From the NCBI GenBank assembly GCA_028871775.1, contig JAGWMH010000105.1, forward strand, positions 1 to 6,447: 6,447 nucleotides of DNA. Reading direction: 5' to 3'. The notes below the pieces were generated by a model, which saw only the letters and a list, made by a program, of their open reading frames with translations, made no database searches and was not told the DNA's origin. The stretch is from Betaproteobacteria bacterium. GTDB lineage: Bacteria; Pseudomonadota; Gammaproteobacteria; Burkholderiales; Gallionellaceae. Of this stretch, positions 1 to 6,447 are shown piece after piece (the stretch's first letter is position 1; every line of letters begins with the position of its first letter). Position numbers and translations under genes: made by a program.

Positions 1-2
1 CT

Positions 3-314
3 CGTGGAGCATGGGAAGTCGAGCACTCAAACCCAAAAGTTAAGGGCGGCACTCACCGGCTGAATAATCTCTACCCCGCATGTATTAGCTGTAATCGCTC
101 CAAGGGCGCTTCAAGCACAGCGAGCGCTCGAGCAAAGAATGGTAAATCTCGCGCTCCTCTCTCCACTGAAAAGCGAAAGGAGGCGAAGACTTCAAATGCA
201 TTGGCTGGTGGCGCTGCAGGTGCTGCAATTGGGGCGCTCGCTGGCCCTGTCGGCGCTTTGGTGGGTGGTTTAATTGGCGCTCATTTAGGCCACAAGAAAA
301 ACCCCGATAAATGA
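3..314 (+). CDS. HNH endonuclease-like protein with C-terminal glycine zipper (3' end only)
   Basis: An open frame runs from the left edge to the TGA at 312-314, giving the last 103 residues; the start lies outside the window. Numbering from the first visible residue, WEVEH at 4-8 supplies the likely first His of an HNH (beta-beta-alpha metal) nuclease. GGTHRLNNL at 15-23 supplies the Asn, and the CISCNRSKG stretch at 27-35 carries a Cys pair and the Asn that often replaces the final His. The partner Cys pair of the usual zinc site would be upstream and is not seen. A basic, Ser/Ala-rich linker (36-65) leads to a Gly/Ala-rich hydrophobic segment at 67-96 with repeated GxxxG spacing, a glycine zipper of the kind that packs helices in membranes. 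The tail is short and basic. HNH domains cut or nick DNA, but the target here is unknown. GC content is lower than in the genes to the right. The nuclease-like fold is fairly sure; function and full architecture are not. Confidence 0.72.
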   Translation, partial: RGAWEVEHSNPKVKGGTHRLNNLYPACISCNRSKGASSTASARAKNGKSRAPLSTEKRKEAKTSNALAGGAAGAAIGALAGPVGALVGGLIGAHLGHKKNPDK

Positions 315-332
315 CAATAACCCGCATGCTGG

Positions 333-364
333 GTCAGGTCTTGCAATCACGCATCCACCCTGAC
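333..364. other. possible hairpin between convergent genes
   Basis: GTCAGG at 333-338 is the exact reverse complement of CCTGAC at 359-364. Inside it a second short pairing, TGC (342-344) with GCA (351-353), closes a six-base loop. It sits in the 82-bp gap between the ends of the HNH gene and mltB. It could help end transcription from either side, but no T-run follows on either strand, so a standard intrinsic terminator is not supported. Confidence 0.25.
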
Positions 365-396
365 GCCGCATTCGAGCAGAGCGCACATCGGGATTT

Positions 397-1350
397 TCAA
401 TTGCGTGCGTCGCGCAGCGCCTCGGCGAGCTGGTGCACCGACATGGCGTAGAAGTCGCTGTTGTTGTAGCGGGTGATGACATCAAAGTTGTTGAACGCCA
501 GCCAATATTCCTTGCCTTCCGCCACCGTGAAATCAATCAGGCGCGCAGTCTTGTCTGCCTCAATCTGTTTGTCCGGCTGCACGCCGGAAGCAGCCCATAC
601 CGCCATGGTATGTGATTCTGCAAGGCTCCCCGCATGCCCGTTTTCCCCGGTGCTTGCGCGTACCGCCACCGGCTCGCCATTCAGCCAGCCGTATTGCTTG
701 AGATAGTTCGCCACGCTGCCGATAGCGTCCACCGGATCGCGCAGCAAATCAATCTTGCCGTCACCGCTGAAATCCACCGCATACTTGCGGTAGCTGCTCG
801 GCATGAATTGCGGGATGCCCATCGCGCCCGCATAAGAGCCCTGTACCTTGAACAGTTCGAAATCCTGGTCGCGCGCCAGCAGCAGGTATTGCTCCAGCTC
901 GCCGCGGAAAAAATCGGCGCGGCGCGGATAATCGAATGCCAGCGTGGTCAGCGCGTCGAGCACGCTGTATTTGCCGGCGTTGTTGCCGTACATGGTCTCC
1001 ACGCCGATCAGCGCGACGATGATTTCCTGCGGCACGCCGTATTGTTTTTCCGCGCGTTGCAGCGCCTCCGCATAGCTCTGCCAGAATTGCAGCCCGCCGC
1101 TGATGCGCTTGGGATTGATGAAAAGGGCGCGGTATTCCGGCCAGGGCTTGATGGTGGCGGGTGTGGAAATGGCGTCAATGACGGCCTGGCGATGCTGCGC
1201 GCGCTGGAATATCTGCACCAGTTCGTCGCGCTTGAACTGGTGTTTGGCCACCATCTCGTCAATGAACTTGGGGATGCCGGGCAGATCAGCCGCACGCACG
1301 CACGGCACGGCAAGCAGCAGCAACAGGGCGAATAACAGGCGGAAAATCAT
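397..1350 (-). CDS. mltB: membrane-bound lytic murein transglycosylase B family (MltB)
   Basis: This periplasmic enzyme cleaves the MurNAc-GlcNAc bond of peptidoglycan, leaving 1,6-anhydro-MurNAc ends, and takes part in wall remodelling and recycling. The 317-residue product starts with a Sec signal peptide (1-20, MIFR then a Leu/Ala-rich core, with likely cleavage after VRA). The only Cys there (C17) follows Pro and does not form a lipobox, so the mature protein is probably soluble or loosely attached, unlike E. coli MltB. The catalytic Glu is E118 in the GVETMYG motif. The GAMGIPQFMPSSY block at 175-187 and the C-terminal NFDVITRYNNSDFYAM block (288-303) are family hallmarks. D193-D201 (DFSGDGKID) matches the EF-hand-like calcium loop known in Slt35. 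The ATG at 1350 gives a proper signal peptide, though no strong ribosome site is visible. It is transcribed away from trxB. Confidence 0.93.
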   Translation of the reverse strand: MIFRLLFALLLLLAVPCVRAADLPGIPKFIDEMVAKHQFKRDELVQIFQRAQHRQAVIDAISTPATIKPWPEYRALFINPKRISGGLQFWQSYAEALQRAEKQYGVPQEIIVALIGVETMYGNNAGKYSVLDALTTLAFDYPRRADFFRGELEQYLLLARDQDFELFKVQGSYAGAMGIPQFMPSSYRKYAVDFSGDGKIDLLRDPVDAIGSVANYLKQYGWLNGEPVAVRASTGENGHAGSLAESHTMAVWAASGVQPDKQIEADKTARLIDFTVAEGKEYWLAFNNFDVITRYNNSDFYAMSVHQLAEALRDARN

Positions 1351-1366
1351 AACCCGCGCATTTTAC

Positions 1367-1395
1367 TCGACAGGCAGGCGCGCCACTGTTAAATT
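1367..1395 (+). promoter_or_regulatory. candidate sigma70-type promoter for trxB
   Basis: TCGACA at 1367-1372 matches five of six bases of the -35 consensus. After 17 bases comes TAAATT at 1390-1395, four of six for the -10, preceded by an extended TG (1387-1388). A start near 1402 would leave a leader of about 30 bases before the trxB ATG. This was judged by eye. The same 81-bp gap must also hold the mltB promoter on the other strand, for which only a poorly placed TAAAAT was seen. Confidence 0.4.
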
Positions 1396-1416
1396 TCATC
1401 CTCGTTTGCAATTTGA

Positions 1417-2935
<1,519 letters not shown>

Positions 2936-3055
2936 CGGATACCTTCCAGGCTGCAATCGAAGCGAGAGCAAGGCGTGAGGCGACGAAACAGTACAAAAGC
3001 GGTACGGTGAGGAGCCGAATGCCGCGGCCAACACGGCTATCGCAATGAGTGCGGC
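2936..3055. repeat. repeat-like intergenic sequence between smr and the P-II gene
   Basis: The gap between these convergent genes contains no convincing gene. Its sequence resembles a dispersed intergenic element. It has short inverted pairs such as GCCG (3020s) with CGGC, GCCGC with GCGGC near 3050, and GTAC on each side of a seven-base spacer around 2992-3006, as well as repeated GGCG/GAGG-type words. No T-rich terminator tract was found, although both genes should end transcription here. The repeat nature is an impression from this single copy. Confidence 0.3.
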
Positions 3056-3061
3056 CTGGAA

Positions 3062-3458
<397 letters not shown>

Positions 3459-3463
<5 letters not shown>

Positions 3464-5063
3464 AGCCGTCCTGATAGCGCACGGTGATCGGGTAGCGCCA
3501 ATCCTTGCCGAAACCGCGGTCAGTGATGCGCACGCCGACCGGCGACTGGCGGCGCTTGTATTCGTTGGTGCAGATCATCTTCACCACCCGCCTCACATCT
3601 ACCTCGGCATAGCCGCGCGCGATAATTTCCGCGATGGTGAGATTCATTTCCACGTAACAGGCCATGATGCCGTCGAGGACATCGTAAGGCGGCAGGCTGT
3701 CCTGGTCGGTCTGGTTGGGCTTCAGTTCCGCGCTCGGCGGGCGCGTGATGATGCGCTCCGGAATCACATGCCCCAGGCTGTTGCGGTAGTTGGCCAGACG
3801 GTACACCCAGGTCTTGCTGACATCCTTGAGCACCGCAAAACCGCCCGCCATATCGCCATACAGCGTGCAATAGCCGACGGTCATTTCCGATTTGTTGCCG
3901 GTGGTCAGTACCAGCGAGCCGAACTTGTTGGACAGGGCCATCAGCAGATTGCCGCGTATGCGCGCCTGGATGTTTTCTTCAGTGGTGTCTGCCGCCCTGC
4001 CCTCGAACAGGCCGCCGAGGGTGGCCAAGTAGGCATCGAATGCCGGCCTGATGTCCAGCACGTCGTAGCGTACGCCGAGTATGGACGCCATTTCGCGCGC
4101 ATCGTCCAGGCTGATCTGCGCGGTGTAGGGCGAGGGCATCATCACCGCGCGCACCTTGCCCGCACCCAGCGCATCCACCGCCACCGCCAGAGTCAGCGCC
4201 GAATCTATGCCGCCGGACAAACCCAGCAACACGCCGGGGAAACGGTTCTTGCCGATATAGTCCTTCACTCCCAGGCACAGCGCGCGGTAGATGCTGTCCT
4301 CGCGCCTGAGCGCGGGCACCATCTCGCCCGCCAGCAACTGCCCATCACGAATTTCAACCAGCCCCAGCGTTTCTTCAAAGTGGGCAAACTGATGGGTCAG
4401 CTTGCCCTGTGCATCCATGGCGAAGGAGGCGCCGTCGAACACCAGCTCATCCTGTCCGCCCACCAGATTGGCATACACCACCGCCAGCCCGGTTTCGCCG
4501 ATGCGGTCACGGATAGCCTCGTAGCGCGACAACTGCTTGTCCAGATGGTAGGGCGAAGCGTTCAGCACCAGCAGCACCTGTGCACCGGCCTTGCGCGCGC
4601 GCCGCGCAGCGTGTTCCTCCCATATGTCGGCGCAGATATTGAGGGCGAACTGGATGCCCTCCATCTCGAACAGGCATGGCGATTTCCCGTGCTCGAAATA
4701 GCGCTCCTCGTCGAACACGCTGTGATTCGGTAGTGCATGCTTGTGGTAGGTGGCGACGATCTTGCCGTCGCGCAGCACCGAGGCGGCGTTGTAATGGTTC
4801 TCGCCCACCTGATGCGGATGCCCCACCACCACGCTGATACCCCGCACCTGTTGCGCAAGCTCATGCAACGCCCGCTCACAGGCATGATAGAACCCTTCGC
4901 GCAACAGCAGGTCTTCCGGCGGGTAGCCGCACAGGCCCAGCTCGGGCGTAAGCAGCAACGCAGCGCCCTGCTGCTTTGCGCGCTCGGCATAGGCGAGAAT
5001 CTTGGCGGCATTGCCGGCCAGGTCGCCGACGATGCAATTAATTTGTGCGATTGCGAGTTTCAT
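3459..5063 (-). CDS. nadE: glutamine-dependent NAD+ synthetase
   Basis: The enzyme makes NAD+ from deamido-NAD (nicotinic acid adenine dinucleotide), ATP and glutamine, the last step of NAD synthesis. The 534-residue product has two domains. The N-terminal nitrilase-type glutaminase (about 1-260) carries the catalytic triad E41 (LTPELGLCGYPPED), K108 (YHKHALPNHSVFDE) and C144 (LNICADIWE) and releases ammonia. The C-terminal ATP-pyrophosphatase domain has the P-loop SGGIDS at 283-288, TTGNKSE (387-393) and the GDMAGGFAVLKDVSKT stretch (403-418). This is the two-domain glutamine-using form, not the short ammonia-only type. The ATG at 5063 starts MKLAIAQINCIVGD as in relatives. A GTG at 5081, with AGGTG just upstream, would add six residues and overlap rmuC. 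With the ATG the gap to rmuC is only seven bases, so translation is probably coupled. The P-II gene follows. Confidence 0.96.
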
Positions 5064-5070
5064 ACTGTTT

Positions 5071-6333
5071 TCAAGGTTCACTGTTCACCTGTGGCAGCGC
5101 AACCGGATGGTCGAGTTCCACGCGCTCGATTTGCGCAAAGCGATCGGTGATCTTGCGGCTGCTGATGTGAATCTGCTCCACGTCCTTATTGGCTTGCCCG
5201 ATGTGCTTGGCAAGATCGCTCATGCGTTCCTCGAATCGTCCGAAATCCTTGCCCAGCTTGCCCAGTTCGTCCTTGATGATGTGCACCTGCTTGCGCGTTT
5301 CCACATCCTTCATCACCGCGCGCGCGGTGTTCAGCACCGCCATCAGCGTGGTCGGCGACACCACCCACACGCGCCGCTGCATCGCATAGTCCACCACCTC
5401 CGGATGATGCGCGTGGATCTCGGCGAACACCGCCTCGGCGGGGACGAACATCACCGCGCCGTCCGAGGTCACCTCGGGAATGATGTATTTGCTGCTGATG
5501 TCATCCACATGTTTCTTGATATCCGCCTTGAACTGGCGCGTGGCCAGCGCCTTGTCCTGCTCGGACAGGCCCGCATCGAACATGCGGTGATAGTTCTCCA
5601 GCGGAAACTTGGAATCCACCGCCACCATGCCGGTCGGCTCCGGCAGCATCAGTACGCAATCGGCACGGCTGCCGTTGGGCAAGGTGTATTGCATGGCATA
5701 GGATTGCGGCGGCAGGATGTTGCGCACCAGGTCTTCCAGTTGCCTTTCGCCGAATACGCCTCTTGAACGCTTGTCGCCGAGCAGTTCCTGCAGGCTCACC
5801 ACGTTGGTGGTGAGGCCGTCGATCTTCTTCTGCGCCTCGTCTATGGTGGCCAGTCGCGCCATCACGCTGACGAAAGTCTCGTTGGTTTTCTTGAAGCCCT
5901 CGTCCAGGCGCTCGTTGACCTTGCCTCCGATCTGCTCCAGCCGCCCATCCACCGTCTTGGACAAGGTCTCAATACTGGTCGCCAGATGCTGTGTGGCATT
6001 GCGGAAAGAATTCTGGATCAGCTCCTGATCGGCGCGCGCCTGTTCGGACAGTTTCGCCAGTGTCTGTGTGAGCATTTCGCTACGCAAGGCTTGCAGTGCC
6101 TCACGCGTCACGCGCAACTCCTCGCTCACCGCCGCGCGCAGCCGTTCGGCCTGATCAGCCTGCGCTGCAATCAGGCGGTCGCCCTGCTTGTTCAGGCCGT
6201 CATGCAAATCGGTAAGCATGGCGCGATGCTGCTGTTCCAGCACCTGCGCAGCGCGCGCTGGCAGCCTGTACTGCATCACCAGCAGCACGATAACCAGCAC
6301 CAGCACAACGATGATTAACGAGATTTCCAGCAT
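5071..6333 (-). CDS. rmuC: RmuC family protein (DNA recombination-limiting)
   Basis: RmuC limits recombination at inverted repeats in E. coli and is related to restriction-endonuclease-fold proteins; its biochemical role is still unclear. From the ATG at 6333 the protein has 420 residues. A single N-terminal membrane segment (about 3-19, Leu/Ile/Val-rich, followed by QYRLPAR) comes first. Next is a long charged coiled-coil stretch (about 25-185), and then the RmuC core (about 187-380). Core signatures are GDKRSRGVFGERQLEDLV (starting near 186), the acidic/Lys catalytic-like pattern ADCVLMLPE...VAVDSKFPLENY (about 224-248), MFVPAEAVFAEI and VSPTTLMAVLNTAR. The frame stays open to 6396, but the extra 21 residues are Arg/Gly-rich, come before the membrane segment and are coded by repeat DNA, so the inner start is preferred. 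It is the first gene of the probable rmuC-nadE-P-II operon. Confidence 0.93.
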   Translation of the reverse strand: MLEISLIIVVLVLVIVLLVMQYRLPARAAQVLEQQHRAMLTDLHDGLNKQGDRLIAAQADQAERLRAAVSEELRVTREALQALRSEMLTQTLAKLSEQARADQELIQNSFRNATQHLATSIETLSKTVDGRLEQIGGKVNERLDEGFKKTNETFVSVMARLATIDEAQKKIDGLTTNVVSLQELLGDKRSRGVFGERQLEDLVRNILPPQSYAMQYTLPNGSRADCVLMLPEPTGMVAVDSKFPLENYHRMFDAGLSEQDKALATRQFKADIKKHVDDISSKYIIPEVTSDGAVMFVPAEAVFAEIHAHHPEVVDYAMQRRVWVVSPTTLMAVLNTARAVMKDVETRKQVHIIKDELGKLGKDFGRFEERMSDLAKHIGQANKDVEQIHISSRKITDRFAQIERVELDHPVALPQVNSEP

Positions 6334-6378
6334 GGCTATTGGAAAATAAACCTGGAACCGGAACAACCCGCCAGGGCT

Positions 6379-6447
6379 GTCACTGCGAGTCCGCAAGGCC
6401 GTGGCAGTCCAGTTCTACACAACACACCGGAGACCCTCTGGATTGCC
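6379..6447. repeat. inverted repeat, right arm cut by the window edge
   Basis: GGCAGTCCAG at 6403-6412 pairs with CTGGATTGCC at 6438-6447, all ten positions pairing if one G-U is allowed, around a 25-base loop. The left arm appears to continue outward to about 6379 (GTCACTGCGAG...), while the matching outer part of the right arm lies beyond the window. The GTCAYTGCGAG start and TGGATTGCC word resemble a dispersed palindromic element seen in many bacterial genomes (from memory, not checked). It lies 46 bases upstream of the rmuC start. Confidence 0.6.

Noticed and set aside
85..327. 80-codon minus-strand frame at the left edge
   Set aside because: The opposite strand codes for a clear HNH finger and glycine zipper, and this frame shows nothing recognisable.
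634..1335. 233-codon open frame on the plus strand
   Set aside because: It is antisense to mltB, has no recognisable motif, and its composition is that of a shadow frame.
3012..3045. Intrinsic terminator for smr or the P-II gene
   Set aside because: Short stems of four to five pairs can be drawn (GCCG with CGGC), but no T-run follows on either strand.
5002..5766. 254-codon open frame on the plus strand
   Set aside because: It is antisense to rmuC and the start of nadE, is His/Arg-rich and has no domain pattern.

Overview
The window is GC-rich chromosomal DNA with short intergenic gaps. Gene content and protein sequences point to a betaproteobacterium, perhaps of the Nitrosomonadales/Gallionellaceae type. 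That placement is inferred from remembered family resemblance and was not tested by any search. No rRNA, tRNA, CRISPR array or intact insertion sequence was seen.

Layout from left to right. (1) Positions 3-314 (+) hold the 3' end of a gene that enters from the left edge. It encodes the end of an HNH-nuclease zinc-finger domain followed by a C-terminal glycine zipper, and its DNA is less GC-rich than the rest. (2) mltB (-) encodes a secreted lytic transglycosylase and converges on the HNH gene. (3) trxB (+), thioredoxin reductase, diverges from mltB across an 81-bp gap. It overlaps or abuts an Smr-domain gene (+). (4) A 126-bp gap between convergent genes looks like a dispersed repeat. (5) Three genes on the minus strand are transcribed in the order rmuC, nadE, glnB/glnK: a membrane-anchored RmuC protein, a glutamine-dependent NAD+ synthetase and a P-II nitrogen regulator. 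(6) At the right edge, upstream of rmuC, one arm and the loop of a long inverted repeat are visible before the window cuts it off.

Most of the window is core housekeeping: wall turnover, thiol redox balance, nucleic-acid maintenance, NAD synthesis and nitrogen sensing. The nadE and P-II pair is a sensible functional pair, since NadE consumes glutamine and P-II reads nitrogen and carbon status. The only accessory-looking protein that could belong to something poorly described is the truncated HNH/glycine-zipper protein. The other points of interest are the terminal CxxC of TrxB and the two repeat-like intergenic regions. No complete novel system can be demonstrated here.
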